NCBI RefSeq assembly: GCF_019075875.1
Contig: NZ_JAHOOZ010000001.1
Span: forward strand, 1,240,001-1,304,000
From: Novosphingobium sp. G106
GTDB taxonomy: Bacteria; Pseudomonadota; Alphaproteobacteria; Sphingomonadales; Sphingomonadaceae
DNA length: 64,000 bases
Direction of reading: 5' to 3'
Shown here: positions 44,920 to 56,996 of the stretch, in pieces
Layout: each line of letters starts with the position of its first letter
Numbering within the stretch: position 1 is the first letter of the stretch
Notes under the pieces: generated by a model
Told to the model about the DNA's origin: nothing
The model's input: only the letters and a program-made list of their open reading frames with translations
Database searches by the model: none
Program-made: the position numbers and the translations under genes

Positions 44920-46149
44920 ATGACGCAATTCCAGTCCACCCTGCTTCGCCTGCTCGACGAGCGTGGCTACATCCACCAGCAGACCGATCCCGCCGGGCTC
45001 GATGCGCTGGCGAGCAAGCAGGTTATCCCGGGCTATATTGGGTTCGACGCCACCGCGCCGTCGCTGCACGTCGGATCGCTCGTGCAGATCATGATGCTCC
45101 GTCGTCTCCAGCAGACCGGGCACAAGCCGATCGTGCTGATGGGCGGCGGGACGACGCGGATCGGCGACCCCACCGGGCGCGACGAAAGCCGCAAGATGCT
45201 GAGCGATGAGACGATCGAGGCCAACATCGCCTCGATCCGGATGATCTTCTCGCGCCTGCTGACCTTCGGTGACGGGCCGACCGATGCGGTGATGGTCAAC
45301 AACCACGACTGGCTCGGCAAGCTCGGCTACATCGAGCTGCTCCAGCAGGTCGGCACCCATTTTACCGTCAACCGAATGCTGACGTTCGATTCGGTCAAGC
45401 TGCGGCTCGAGCGCGAGCAGCCGATGACCTTCCTAGAATTCAACTACATGATCCTTCAGGGCTACGATTTCCGCCACCTCGCCCAGACCGCCGGCGCGCG
45501 GCTGCAGATGGGCGGATCGGACCAGTGGGGCAATATCGTCAACGGGGTCGAACTCGGCCGGCGCATGGATCAGGCCGAGCTGTTCGGCCTAACCACGCCG
45601 CTGCTCACTACGGCGGACGGCGCCAAGATGGGGAAGAGCGCGGCGGGCGCGGTCTGGCTCAACGAGGATGCCCTGCCGGCCTGGGACTTCTGGCAATACT
45701 GGCGCAACTGCGACGACCGCGACGTTGGCAAGTTCCTGCGCCTGTTCACCGACTTGCCGATCGATGAAGTCGCCCGCCTCGAAGCGCTTTCGGGCAGCGA
45801 GATCAACGCCGCCAAGGTGGTGCTCGCCAACGAGGTGACCAAGCTGTGCCGTGGTGAAGAGGCGGCGAAAGCTGCTGAAACCACCGCAGCGGCGACTTTC
45901 GCCGCGGGCGGCATCGGCGCGGACCTGCCCGAATTGGCCGTTCCGACGGACGGCATTGCCCTCGTAGATGCGTTGGTCGGTATCGGATTTGCGACGAGCC
46001 GTGGCGAGGCCAAGCGGCTCGTTGCCGGCGGCGGCGCACGCCTCGACGGCGTCTCGATCACCGATGAATCCTACAGGATTTCAGGCGATTGCGGCGAGAT
46101 TCGGCTGTCTTCCGGTAAGAAGAAGCACGGGGTGTTGCGATCCGCCTAA
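44920..46149 (+). CDS. tyrS: Tyrosyl-tRNA synthetase
   Basis: Class I synthetase charging tRNA-Tyr, 409 aa. HIGH-type motif H50-V-G-S53 (PSLHVGSL), tyrosine-binding [20 protein letters not shown] (parts), [14 protein letters not shown] and KMSKS-type KMGKS near residue 231. The C-terminal S4-like RNA-binding domain is [20 protein letters not shown]. It is preceded by the REP pair and followed by competing hairpins. Confidence 0.98.
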   Translation: MTQFQSTLLRLLDERGYIHQQTDPAGLDALASKQVIPGYIGFDATAPSLHVGSLVQIMMLRRLQQTGHKPIVLMGGGTTRIGDPTGRDESRKMLSDETIEANIASIRMIFSRLLTFGDGPTDAVMVNNHDWLGKLGYIELLQQVGTHFTVNRMLTFDSVKLRLEREQPMTFLEFNYMILQGYDFRHLAQTAGARLQMGGSDQWGNIVNGVELGRRMDQAELFGLTTPLLTTADGAKMGKSAAGAVWLNEDALPAWDFWQYWRNCDDRDVGKFLRLFTDLPIDEVARLEALSGSEINAAKVVLANEVTKLCRGEEAAKAAETTAAATFAAGGIGADLPELAVPTDGIALVDALVGIGFATSRGEAKRLVAGGGARLDGVSITDESYRISGDCGEIRLSSGKKKHGVLRSA

Positions 46150-46156
46150 CGGCAAG

Positions 46157-46189
46157 GCCGGCAAATTTCTGCCGGCAATCCTTTGCCGG
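46157..46189 (+). terminator. Competing hairpins between tyrS and the PilZ gene
   Basis: GCCGGCA (46157-46163) pairs with TGCCGGC (46170-46176). Alternatively CCGGCAAA (46158-46165) pairs with TTTGCCGG (46182-46189). Both use the same left arm, so only one can form. A T-rich stretch follows but not immediately. It could be a weak tyrS terminator or a leader switch for PilZ. Confidence 0.4.
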
Positions 46190-46259
46190 TTTACCCAATT
46201 TTTGTCATTGTCGTGCAAATCAGCCCCCAGGGTCATTTAAGCCAGAGGGGTTGAACGCA

Positions 46260-46592
46260 ATGGGAGCGCAGCTATCGGTCACCGACATGCGCCGTGCCAT
46301 GCGACATCCGGTTGACCAGCCGGTAATCGCCGAACATCGCCAGCTTGGCGACGTGCATCTGCACATCTCCAACATATCGGCGCATGGCTTCATGGCTGCG
46401 GGTGCGATCCCGCTTCAGCGCGGTGAGCGCATCGTCATCCGCCTGCCGATCATCGGTCGAATCGAGGCGCATCTGATCTGGCTGACCGACGAGCGTGCGG
46501 GTTTCCAGTTCGAGCGGATCATCCGGCTCGATGATTTCAACCAGCTGATCGACGCGATGCAGCCCAACCCGCGCCTGCGCCGGGCGCGCTGA
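46260..46592 (+). CDS. PilZ-domain protein
   Basis: A 110-aa single PilZ domain. The c-di-GMP-type signature appears as MRRAMRHPVDQPV at the start, weaker than RxxxR, then LHISNISAHGFMAAG, matching the D/N-x-S-x-x-G element with Asn in place of Asp. The ending is ERIVIRLPIIGRIEAHLIW and GFQFERIIRLDDF. The ATG at 46260 lies nine bases after AGGGG. Loss of the usual arginine spacing makes c-di-GMP binding uncertain. It lies about 110 bp after tyrS. Confidence 0.82.
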   Translation: MGAQLSVTDMRRAMRHPVDQPVIAEHRQLGDVHLHISNISAHGFMAAGAIPLQRGERIVIRLPIIGRIEAHLIWLTDERAGFQFERIIRLDDFNQLIDAMQPNPRLRRAR

Positions 46593-46682
46593 TGCACAGG
46601 ATGTCCGGGTCGAAGGTTTCCTTCTAGCACCGCAACTTCCTCGCCGCTTGGCAAGCCCGGTTCGTCCTGCCATTCCGGCGGG

Positions 46683-47951
46683 GTGACTCAGCCGACATCG
46701 CCCCTGCACATCCGCGACTTCCGCATATTCTGGGTATCGCGGTTCGTCTCGGTGATCGCCACTACCGCCATGGTGGTGGCAATCGGCTATCAGCTCTACG
46801 ACGTCGCGCGCAGCGACTATCAGATGAGCATACCGCAGGCTGCGTTCCAGCTCGGCCTCCTGGGGCTCGCCCAGTTCCTGCCGCTGATGTTGCTGACGCC
46901 CGTCGCCGGCGTGGTCGCCGACCGCTTCGATCGGCGCCTGGTCGGCGGCCTGGCTATCAGCATCGACATCGTCATTGCGGTGATACTCGCTGTCAGCACC
47001 CAGCGCGGCGCCCTGTCGCTGCCGCTGCTCTTCGCGCTGGCCGCGATGCACGGAGCGGCGCGAGTCTTCGTGAGCCCAGCGCTTAGCGCGATCACGCCCA
47101 ATATCGTTCCGGCCGCGCTGATGCCGCGGGCGATAGCCTTTGGCTCGATGGCCTGGCAGGCGGGATCGGTCGCGGGGCCGGCGCTGGGTGGCTTCCTGTT
47201 CGGCGTCGACCGGGCTTTGACTTACTGGCTTTCGGCCGGATTGCTCGCCCTGTCTTGCTTGTGCTTGGCCCTGATCCGTCCCGTGCCCGCACCCGCAGGC
47301 AACCGTGACGTCCATCCGGTCCGCCAGATAGTCAACGGCTTCACCTATGTCTGGAACGAGCGCTTCCTGCTGGGCTGCGTGACGCTCGACCTCTTCGCCG
47401 TGCTCCTTGGCGGAGCGACCGCGCTGCTGCCCGTCTTCGCCCGCGATATCCTCCACGTCGGGCCCGAGGGCCTCGGCCAGATGCGCGCGGCTCCCGCGCT
47501 CGGCGCCGCGGCGGTCGCGTTGGTCCTGTCGTGGAAGCCTATGGAACGCAACGTCGGGGCGAAGATGCTCTGGGCAGTCGCTGCCTATGGCGCGGCGACG
47601 CTGGCCTTCGGCCTGTCGCGCTGGTTCCCGCTGTCGTTGCTGTTCCTCGCCGCGCTCGGCGCCGCCGACATGGTCTCGGTCTTCGTGCGCAGCAGCCTCG
47701 TCCAGCTCAACACGCCCGATGATGTGCGCGGCCGCGTCTCCGCGATTTCGGGCCTCGCCGTCTCCGCCTCGAACGAGCTCGGCGAAATGCAGTCGGGCCT
47801 AGCCGCTGCGCTGCTTGGTGCGACAGGAGCAGTTGTCTTCGGCGGGGTCGGTGCGATAGTGATCACAGTCATCTGGGCCCGGCTGTTCCCCGAACTCATC
47901 CGGGCCAGAACCTTCGCCCCTCAATATCGTCAAAGGGAATCGGTATCATGA
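46683..47951 (+). CDS. MFS exporter (EntS-like)
   Basis: A 422-aa inner-membrane transporter of about 12 helices, similar to the EntS/MFS_3 exporters. The start is GTG at 46683 ([20 protein letters not shown]). Typical pieces are [20 protein letters not shown] (loop 2-3), [17 protein letters not shown] and [20 protein letters not shown]. The substrate is unknown; no siderophore genes are nearby. The stop overlaps cysK as ATGA, so exporter, cysK and the hydrolase are one operon. Confidence 0.87.
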   Translation: MTQPTSPLHIRDFRIFWVSRFVSVIATTAMVVAIGYQLYDVARSDYQMSIPQAAFQLGLLGLAQFLPLMLLTPVAGVVADRFDRRLVGGLAISIDIVIAVILAVSTQRGALSLPLLFALAAMHGAARVFVSPALSAITPNIVPAALMPRAIAFGSMAWQAGSVAGPALGGFLFGVDRALTYWLSAGLLALSCLCLALIRPVPAPAGNRDVHPVRQIVNGFTYVWNERFLLGCVTLDLFAVLLGGATALLPVFARDILHVGPEGLGQMRAAPALGAAAVALVLSWKPMERNVGAKMLWAVAAYGAATLAFGLSRWFPLSLLFLAALGAADMVSVFVRSSLVQLNTPDDVRGRVSAISGLAVSASNELGEMQSGLAAALLGATGAVVFGGVGAIVITVIWARLFPELIRARTFAPQYRQRESVS

Positions 47952-48865
47952 AGGCAGACAGCATCCTCGCCACGATCGGCAACACGCCGCACGTTCGCCT
48001 CTCGCGCATGTTCCCCAACCACGAGGTCTGGGTGAAGTGCGAGCGCGCCAATCCCGGCGCTTCGATCAAGGACCGCATCGGCCTCGCCATGGTCGAGGCG
48101 GCCGAGCGCGACGGCAGCCTCAAGCCCGGCGGCGTCATCGTCGAGCCGACTTCGGGCAATACCGGCATCGGCCTCGCCATGGTTGCGGCGGTAAAGGGCT
48201 ACAAGCTGATCCTCGTCATGCCCGACTCGATGTCGGTCGAGCGCCGCCGCCTGATGCTCGCCTATGGCGCGACTTTCGACCTGACCCCGCGCGAGAAGGG
48301 GATGAAGGGCGCGATCGAGCGCGCCAAGGAACTGATCGAGCAGACGCCCGGCTCCTGGATGCCGCAGCAGTTCGACAATCCTGCGAACATCGATATCCAT
48401 GTCCGTACCACGGCTCAGGAAATTCTCACCGACTTCGCCGACAGCCCGATCGATGTGCTGATCACCGGCGTAGGCACCGGCGGGCACCTGACCGGCTGCG
48501 CCGAGGCGCTCAAGGCAAAGTGGCCGGGGCTCAAGGCCTATGCGGTCGAACCGACGCTCTCGCCGGTAATCTCGGGCGGCCAGCCCGCGCCGCACCCGAT
48601 CCAGGGCATCGGTGCCGGCTTCATTCCGACCAATCTGCACACCCAGTCGATCGACGGCGCGATCCAGGTCGATCCCGCTGCCGCCAAGGAAATGGCCCGC
48701 CGCTCCGCGCGCGAGGAAGGCCTGCTTGTCGGCATCAGCTCGGGTGCGACCTTGCAGGCAATCGAGCAGAAGCTGAAGGAACTGCCCGCCGGCTCGCGCG
48801 TGCTCGGGTTCAACTACGACACCGGCGAACGCTATCTGTCGGTGCCCGACTTTCTGCCCGAATGA
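47948..48865 (+). CDS. cysK: Cysteine synthase A (O-acetylserine sulfhydrylase)
   Basis: PLP enzyme making L-cysteine from O-acetylserine and sulfide, 305 aa. Motifs: [13 protein letters not shown] at the start, the PLP-lysine segment [53 protein letters not shown], the phosphate loop [11 protein letters not shown] and [14 protein letters not shown]. It is coupled at both ends (ATGA) to the MFS exporter and the dienelactone hydrolase. Confidence 0.96.
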   Translation: MKADSILATIGNTPHVRLSRMFPNHEVWVKCERANPGASIKDRIGLAMVEAAERDGSLKPGGVIVEPTSGNTGIGLAMVAAVKGYKLILVMPDSMSVERRRLMLAYGATFDLTPREKGMKGAIERAKELIEQTPGSWMPQQFDNPANIDIHVRTTAQEILTDFADSPIDVLITGVGTGGHLTGCAEALKAKWPGLKAYAVEPTLSPVISGGQPAPHPIQGIGAGFIPTNLHTQSIDGAIQVDPAAAKEMARRSAREEGLLVGISSGATLQAIEQKLKELPAGSRVLGFNYDTGERYLSVPDFLPE

Positions 48866-49566
48866 GGGCGCTCGAACGCGTCGACTATGTCCATGGCGGC
48901 ACCGCGCTGACGGGCTTGCTGGCGCGTCCAGCGGAAACTCCACGAGCGGCGATCGTCATCTACCCGACGATCGCCAATGTGAACGCGCATATGGAACGTC
49001 GCGCGGGCATGCTGGCGGATGCCGGTTACCTCGCAATGATCGCTGATTTCTACGGCGTTGCCGAGGGCGACTGGCCGGCCTTGGCCCAGGACCTGCGCGT
49101 CGATACCGCCCATTATCGCGCACGGCTTGCCGCTGCGGTGGTGGCACTGCGTGCGGTTCCTCAAGCCAGCGGCTTGGCGATGGGTGCGATCGGCTATTGC
49201 ATGGGCGGGGGAGCCGCGCTTGAAGCCGCGCGCGACGGGCAGGATTTACGCGCGGTGGCCAGCTTCCATGGCCTGCTCGAAACCGGCAAGGCCGCCGAGC
49301 CCGGCGCGATCAAGGCGCGCATCCTCGTCTGTCACGGCGACGCCGACCCGATGGTCCCGCGTGGCCACGTGCTCGGCTTCTGGGACGAAATGGGTGCAGC
49401 CGGGGCGAACTGGCACTTCCACAGCTACAGCGGCGTCAAGCACGGCTTCACCGATCCTGGCAGCGACGCGCGGGGGCTTCCGGAAATCGCCTATGACGCC
49501 AGCGCCGATCGCCAGAGCTGGACGGCGATGCTGGGGCTGTTCGACGAGGTTTTCGGGAGAAAATGA
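48862..49566 (+). CDS. Dienelactone hydrolase family protein
   Basis: A 234-aa alpha/beta hydrolase of the DLH family. The nucleophile is Cys at residue 113 in [13 protein letters not shown], the acid is in [12 protein letters not shown], and His194 lies in [11 protein letters not shown]. Family members open cyclic dienelactones in aromatic degradation, but many are general esterases. It is coupled to cysK by ATGA. The local context (no chlorocatechol genes) does not support the classical pathway. Confidence 0.88.
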   Translation: MRALERVDYVHGGTALTGLLARPAETPRAAIVIYPTIANVNAHMERRAGMLADAGYLAMIADFYGVAEGDWPALAQDLRVDTAHYRARLAAAVVALRAVPQASGLAMGAIGYCMGGGAALEAARDGQDLRAVASFHGLLETGKAAEPGAIKARILVCHGDADPMVPRGHVLGFWDEMGAAGANWHFHSYSGVKHGFTDPGSDARGLPEIAYDASADRQSWTAMLGLFDEVFGRK

Positions 49567-49606
49567 TGAAGAACAGCATGTCACACATAACCTGGCGGCG
49601 CGCCTG

Positions 49607-49738
49607 ATGGCGGATGGCCCGAAGCCTGAACGCATGAGCGCCAGAGAGACGCTCGCCTTCTACGCCAAGCTTGCCGGGTTTCTCGCCGGCTTGGCGCTGT
49701 TCGGATTTGCCGTCTTCTATTTACGGAGCCATCTCTAG
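49607..49738 (+). CDS. Small single-span membrane protein
   Basis: A 43-aa open frame starting at ATG 49607. It has a charged N-terminus (MADGPKPERMSARETLAF) and one clear transmembrane helix (LAGFLAGLALFGFAVFYL) near the C-terminus. It follows the dienelactone hydrolase by 40 bases. There is no strong ribosome binding site and no recognised family; the composition argues for a real protein but the evidence is modest. Confidence 0.4.
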   Translation: MADGPKPERMSARETLAFYAKLAGFLAGLALFGFAVFYLRSHL

Positions 49739-49801
49739 CCCGTTTCGAGCCATTCGGCAGCTGATCCCCGCCAAGCGAAGGGGATCAGCGCCGAAGAATG
49801 C

Positions 49802-50086
49802 TTAGCGGGGCGCCGGGCTGTCCGAGTCGGGCTTGCCGTCGCCGTTGGTGTCGTACTTGTCGGGCTTGCCGTCGCCATTGGTGTCCCAGGCATCAGCGCT
49901 GCCGTTGCCGTCGCGGTCCCAGGCATCGGCCTTGCCGTCGGCATTGGTGTCGATCGTCGCCGCAGGCGCTGCCACCTGAGCCGTCGAGGCCTTGTCCGGA
50001 CCGCCGGCGGCTTCGGCCACCTGCGCGATTCCAAGTGTGAACGGCAGAGCCAGAGCGGCTGCGAAAAGCGCTTTGAAGAGTGGCAT
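49802..50086 (-). CDS. Secreted calcium-binding repeat protein (thrombospondin type 3-like)
   Basis: A 94-aa protein: signal peptide of about 26 residues (LFAAALALPFTLGIAQVAEA), a short linker, then four tandem 11-12-residue repeats of the form D-x-N-x-D-G-x-x-D (DTNADGKADAWD, DRDGNGSADAWD, DTNGDGKPDKYD, DTNGDGKPDSD). These Asp-rich loops are calcium-binding in thrombospondin type 3 and dockerin proteins. The ATG at 50086 has GAGGA upstream. Because of a frameshift in the next gene, this frame runs into acyl-CoA dehydrogenase, but they are separate genes. Confidence 0.75.
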   Translation of the reverse strand: MPLFKALFAAALALPFTLGIAQVAEAAGGPDKASTAQVAAPAATIDTNADGKADAWDRDGNGSADAWDTNGDGKPDKYDTNGDGKPDSDSPAPR

Positions 50087-50229
50087 CGAACTGTTCCTCT
50101 GTGCTGTCCCCTGCCCGCCCATTCTCGCAGCGCCCCACGGCATGGCCACACCCTTGCGACGATGCGTGGGCGCCAAAGGTCTGAATGCACGAGGGTCCCG
50201 GTTCGCCGCGCAGGCGCACCGGCCAGCCG

Positions 50230-52033
50230 TCAGGCGGTGACGAACATTTCCGCGTCGAGCGCCATCATCGCTTCCGAACCGGCCTCGATCTTGCGGCGTA
50301 GCGCCCCGGCATCGGGCGTGAAGCGCTCGCCAAAGTAGCGTGCGGTTATGAGCTTCGCTTCGTAGAACGCCTTGTCGGTCGATCCCCCCTGCCAGCGCCT
50401 CGGTGGCAACCTTTGCCATGCGCAGCCACATCAGCCCGAGCGCGACGATGCCCGTCAGGTGCATGTAGGGCGTCGCTCCGGCCCCGGCGTTGTTCGGATT
50501 GGCCATGGCGTTCTGTAGGAACCACATGGTCGCCGCCTTGAGTTCGCCATTGGCCTTCTCGAGCCGCGTGGCGAGGTCGGCGAGCTTTTCGTCGCCCTTG
50601 GCCGCAGCGCATTCGGCATCGACCAGCGCGAAGAAGGCCTGGATCGCCCTACCGCCGCCCGCGGCGAGCTTGCGTCCGACGAGGTCCATCGCTTGCACGC
50701 CGTTGGCTCCTTCGTAGATCATGGCGATGCGGGCATCGCGGACGAACTGCTCCATGCCGTTCTCGACGATATAGCCGTGGCCGCCCCAGATCTGCTGCAT
50801 GTCGACCGTCGTGGCAAAGCCCCGATCGGTACCATAGCCCTTGATCACCGGCGTCAGCAGCCCGACGAGATCGTCGGCCGCCTGGCGTTCCTCGTCGGTA
50901 GTCGCGCGATGTGCCAAGTCGACCTGCAGGCCGATCCAGAGGCCCAACGCGCGCAGCCCCTCGGTAAAGGCCTTGGCATCCATCAGCATGCGCCGCACGT
51001 CGGGGTGGACGACCAACGGATCGGCCTTCTCCTGCGGCTGCGCCGGACCGGTCAGCGCCCGGCCCTGGCGGCGTTCGAGCGCATAGGCCGCGCCGTTCTG
51101 GTAGGCATGCTCGGCCTGCGCGAGGCCCTGCAGCCCGACGCCGAGCCTGGCGGCGTTCATCATGATGAACATCGCGGCCAGCCCCTTGCTCTCCTCACCG
51201 ACGATCCAGCCCGTCGCCCCGTCGTAGTTCATTACGCAGGTCGCGTTGGCGTGGATGCCCATCTTGTGCTCGATCGCGCCGCAGGACACTGCATTGCGCG
51301 CGCCCAGCGAGCCGTCTTCGCCCACCAGCACCTTCGGCACGACGAACAGCGAGATGCCCTTGGTTCCCTCGGGCGCATCGGGAAGCCGCGCCAGCACCAG
51401 ATGGATGATGTTGTCGGTGAGATCGTGCTCGCCGGCGGAGATGAAGATCTTGGTTCCGGTTATGGCATAGCTACCGTCCGCCTGAGGCTCCGCCTTGGTG
51501 CGAATGAGGCCAAGGTCGGTGCCGCACTGGGGCTCGGTCAGGTTCATCGTGCCGAGCCATTCGTTGGCCACCATCTTCGGCACGTACTTCGTCTGGAGCT
51601 CGGGCGATCCTTTGGCCAGCAAAGCGGAAACCGCGCCGTCGGTCAGCCCCGGATACATCGCGAAGGCCTGATTGGCCCCGGACATGAACTCCTCGATCGC
51701 GAAGCCCAGCACGTGCGGCATGCCCTGGCCGCCGAATTCGGTCGGTGCGGACAGTGTGCCCCAGCCCGCCTCGCGGAACTGGCGGTGCGCCTCCTTGAAG
51801 CCTTCGGGCGTGGTCACCGAGCCGTCGGCCTGGCGCGTGCAGCCCTGTGCATCGCCGCTGGCATTGAGCGGAGCGAGCACTTCGCCGGCGAACTTGCCCG
51901 CTTCCTCTATCACCGCGTCGATGATGTCGGGCGTGGCACCGTCGAAGCCCGGCAGGTTGCCATAGCTTTCGAGTTTCAGCACTTCGTTGATGATGAACCG
52001 CACGTCGCGCGTCGGCGCCTTGTAGCTCGGCAT
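50230..52033 (-). CDS. Acyl-CoA dehydrogenase (FadE-like, ~600 aa), apparent homopolymer frameshift
   Basis: FAD enzyme of fatty-acid beta-oxidation or related acyl-CoA oxidation. The ATG at 52033 follows GGGAGAGAACGA and opens MPSYKAPTRDVRFIINEVLK. Core motifs include LTEPQCGTDLGLIRTKAE (FAD loop), HKMGIHANATCVMNYDGATG (catalytic-region loop) and DMQQIWGGHGYIVENG with the C-terminal extension typical of the long form. The frame breaks at a run of six C (50384-50389). With five, it continues GGSTDKAFYEAK and ends MMALDAEMFVTA at 50230, the expected C-terminus. As read, the frame instead runs on into the downstream gene. Confidence 0.88.
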
Positions 52034-52053
52034 TCGTTCTCTCCCTTCGCGAC

Positions 52054-52431
52054 TCAGCCCTCGATCGGGGCGAGTCCATCCCCTTCGAGCCTGCGGTAGA
52101 AGCAGCTCGTGGCCCCGGTGTGGCAGGCCGGCCCCTCGGGGTGCACCAGCATGACTAGCGCGTCCTGGTCGCAATCTACGCGGATCTCCTGAACGCGCAG
52201 AAAATGGCCCGAGGTCTCTCCCTTGAGCCAGAGCCGTCCGCGCGAGCGTGAATGAAAATGGGCGAGGCCCGTCTCGCGCGTCTTGGCCAGGGCCTCGGCG
52301 TCCATGAAGGCGACCATCAGGATGTCGCGTGAGGCCGAATCGACCGCGATCGCGGTCAGCAGACCCTGCCCGTCGAAGCGCGGCAGGAAGGCGCTGCCCT
52401 GTTCTCTTTCGGCAGCGGAGGCGCTCGTCAT
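52054..52431 (-). CDS. hisI: Phosphoribosyl-AMP cyclohydrolase
   Basis: Zn/Mg-dependent enzyme of histidine biosynthesis that opens the adenine ring of PR-AMP. The 125-aa protein starts at ATG 52431 (MTSASAAEREQG). Signatures are LLTAIAVDSASRDILMVAFM, ETGLAHFHSRSRGRLWLKGE (parts), with metal ligands D-C-D in VDCDQDALVML and C in PACHTGATSCFYR. It is monofunctional (no HisE domain). No other his genes are near. It lies 20 bp before acyl-CoA dehydrogenase. Confidence 0.96.
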   Translation of the reverse strand: MTSASAAEREQGSAFLPRFDGQGLLTAIAVDSASRDILMVAFMDAEALAKTRETGLAHFHSRSRGRLWLKGETSGHFLRVQEIRVDCDQDALVMLVHPEGPACHTGATSCFYRRLEGDGLAPIEG

Positions 52432-52442
52432 GCGGTAATGGT

Positions 52443-52771
52443 CCTCGGTAAATGCATTAGTGGGGCAAATTTGTTGCACGATAACCACAGATGGAGACCA
52501 AAATCCATCAACCAAGACCGAGGGCCTTTCATTTCGCTGCGTTTCCGGGAAACAAGTGCATGCAGGCCGCAAGGTCGGCGAACCGAGAAACGGTGCGGCT
52601 CAAGAAGCGCCATGGTTCGGGGATAAGGCTAACGCCCGCGCAAGCCTGGGCGAGCCGAACATGAGGGATCGGGCGAGACGGCCATAGGGGGTGGCAGTCG
52701 AACTGCGAAAGCAGCGTCCACTAGTTTCGTCACGAGGGCGCCCGGGACTTCGGTTCCGGGCGTTTTCTTTT
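52443..52771 (+). ncRNA. Candidate structured non-coding RNA ending in a strong terminator
   Basis: This 340-base interval has no convincing gene but folds well on the plus strand. CCTCGGT (52443) and ACCGAGG (52517) close a junction that holds two small hairpins (GCAA/TTGC near 52465 and ATGGA/TCCAT near 52491). Next comes GCCGC/GCGGC (52566/52595) around ACCG/CGGT. Then GTTCGG/CCGAAC (52615/52655) encloses CGCCC/GGGCG, and GTGG/CCAC (52691/52718) encloses CTGC-GAAA-GCAG. It ends in the terminator at 52739. It does not match tmRNA, SRP, RNase P or riboswitch consensus sequences that I can recall. The 5' end is a guess. Confidence 0.45.
52739..52771 (+). terminator. Strong Rho-independent terminator
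   Basis: CGCCCGGGAC, loop TTCG, GTTCCGGGCG form a 10-bp stem (one G-T pair) with a UUCG-type tetraloop, followed by TTTTCTTTT. The T tract is on the plus strand only, so it ends a plus-strand transcript. There is no plus-strand gene upstream of it except the candidate RNA. Confidence 0.85.
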
Positions 52772-52775
52772 GCGC

Positions 52776-53516
52776 TCATGCAGTTGGGAGCGCTTCGTCG
52801 AGGACGCGGGCGAAACAGGCGACCACCACGCGTTCGGCCCCCGCCCGCTTCAGCGCCGAAACGCAGGCTTCGCTCGTTGCGCCGCTGGTGAGCACGTCGT
52901 CCACCAGCACCACTCTCGCCCCCTTGATCTGGCCCGCACGTTTGCGGTCAACGGCAATCGCGCCGGAGAGCGCCCGGCTGCGTGCCTTACGTCCGAGCCC
53001 GCCGAGGGTCGGCGTCGGCTTGCGGCGTTCGAGCATGTCGACCGCTAGTGTGGCACCGCGAGCCCGGGCGATCTCGCGGCCGAGCAATGCCGCTTGGTTA
53101 AAGCCGCGCCGCCAGAGCCGCCAGCGATGCAGCGGCACGGGCACGATCAGCCAGCCTGGCTCGACGAACGAAAGCTTGGTCGCCATCAGCCGAGCCATCA
53201 TCGGTGCCAGCGCGATCCGCTGGCCGTGCTTGAACGCCAGCACGAGCCGGCGCGAGGCGGCGTTGTAGAGCGTGCCGGCGGCGATTCCGTCGTGTCGCGG
53301 CGCTTCGGTCAGGCAAGGCGCGCAGACCGCGCCGGTGTCCACGCTGTCCCCCATCGGCCGCTGGCACAGAGCACAGGCAGGCTCGCCGGGAATGACGAGT
53401 TCGCTCCAGCAGGTGGCGCAGAGCCCGACCTGTGCCGACAGCCCCTCACCGCACAGCGGGCAGCGCGGCGGGAAGATCAGATCGACCACCGGGGCAAAGG
53501 TTTCGGCGAGCGGCAT
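52776..53516 (-). CDS. comF: ComF-family phosphoribosyltransferase-like protein
   Basis: A 246-aa protein with an N-terminal zinc-ribbon-like region (FPPRCPLCG, CATCWSEL, CALCQRP, CAPC) and a C-terminal PRTase fold. The PRPP loop VVLVDDVLTSGATSEACVSA (near 200-219) and GFNQAALLGREIARA are present. In naturally competent bacteria ComF supports DNA uptake; in others its role is unclear. I start at ATG 53516 (MPLAETFAPVVDLIFPPRC), matching the family start; the frame extends to 53564. It is divergent from the methyltransferase gene. Confidence 0.88.
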   Translation of the reverse strand: MPLAETFAPVVDLIFPPRCPLCGEGLSAQVGLCATCWSELVIPGEPACALCQRPMGDSVDTGAVCAPCLTEAPRHDGIAAGTLYNAASRRLVLAFKHGQRIALAPMMARLMATKLSFVEPGWLIVPVPLHRWRLWRRGFNQAALLGREIARARGATLAVDMLERRKPTPTLGGLGRKARSRALSGAIAVDRKRAGQIKGARVVLVDDVLTSGATSEACVSALKRAGAERVVVACFARVLDEALPTA

Positions 53517-53562
53517 GGCGGCGGATACTAGCCAAGTCGCCGTGCCGGCGCCATGGGGAGCC

Positions 53563-54308
53563 ATGGCATCGCAGGCTCCGCCCCAGATCTTCGCGCCGAA
53601 GCGCAGACTCGCCGTCCGCCGGCGGATGCTGGCCTTGCAGAGGCAGCCCGATGCCCCGCGCTATATCATGGCCGACATGGTCGAGGACGTGCTCGACAGA
53701 CTGTCCTTCCTCCGGGTCGAGCCCAGACGGGCGCTGGTGATCGGCGACTGGACCGGAATGCTGGCCGTGAGCTTCGGTCCCGACACGATCCAGGCCGAGC
53801 CTGCCGAGCACTTCGACGAGGAGCGGCCCTATCCTTTCGGCGGGTTCGATCTCATCGTCAGCCTCGGCACGCTCGACACGGTCAACGACCTGCCCGGCGC
53901 GCTGATCCACTTGCGGGGCGCCCTGGCGCCCGGCGGGTTGATGATCGCCAGCTTCCTCGGCGCGGGCAGCCTGCCGGTGCTGCGCGGCGCGATGCTGGCC
54001 GCGGATGGCGACCGGCCGGCGCCGCGGGTCCATCCGCAGGTCGACGTCCGGGCCGGCGGACAGTTGCTTCAGCGGGCCGGGTTTGCCGATCCGGTGATCG
54101 ATCATCGCCCGCTCGACGTCAGCTTTCGCTCGCTGGACCGTCTGGTCGGCGACCTGAGGGCTCAGGGACTGAGCAATGTCCTCGCCCGCTCCGGCCCGGC
54201 GCTCGGCAAGGCCGCGCTGGCCCGTGCCGAACAGGCTTTCGTCGCCGCGAGCCAGGATGGACGAACTACAGAACAGTTCGAGATCCTGACCCTAAGTGGT
54301 CGGAAGCG

Positions 54309-54312
<4 letters not shown>
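53563..54312 (+). CDS. SAM-dependent methyltransferase (BioC/NDUFAF5-like)
   Basis: A 249-aa class I methyltransferase-like protein. The ATG at 53563 follows GGGGAGCC. The Rossmann pattern is RRALVIGDWTGMLAVSF (weak glycine motif), FDLIVSLGTLDTVNDLPGAL (motif post-II) and RGALAPGGLMIASFLGAGSL (motif III). The order and the start FAPKRRLAVRRRML resemble the NDUFAF5/BioC-like proteins of alphaproteobacteria. The substrate is not evident. It overlaps the convergent ppdK stop by four bases. Confidence 0.82.
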
Positions 54313-56978
<2,666 letters not shown>

Positions 56979-56996
56979 CTCAACGCTTTCCTGACC

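Noticed and set aside
48037..48861. Extension of the dienelactone hydrolase upstream through cysK
   Set aside because: The extension is the wrong frame of cysK; the ATG at 48862 coupled to the cysK stop gives a full-length family member.
49802..52174. Single 790-residue fusion of acyl-CoA dehydrogenase and a calcium-repeat protein
   Set aside because: The proper dehydrogenase C-terminus exists one base out of frame, and the repeat protein has its own signal peptide and ribosome binding site.
52460..52687. 75-codon plus-strand frame in the hisI-comF gap
   Set aside because: No ribosome binding site, no family similarity, mixed composition and overlap with the stems of the candidate RNA.
52432..52775. 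tmRNA (including the permuted two-piece type), SRP RNA or RNase P RNA
   Set aside because: No tag-peptide frame ending in AA, no CCA-ended acceptor with T-loop, no GGAA SRP loop and no GAGGAAAGTCC element could be found.
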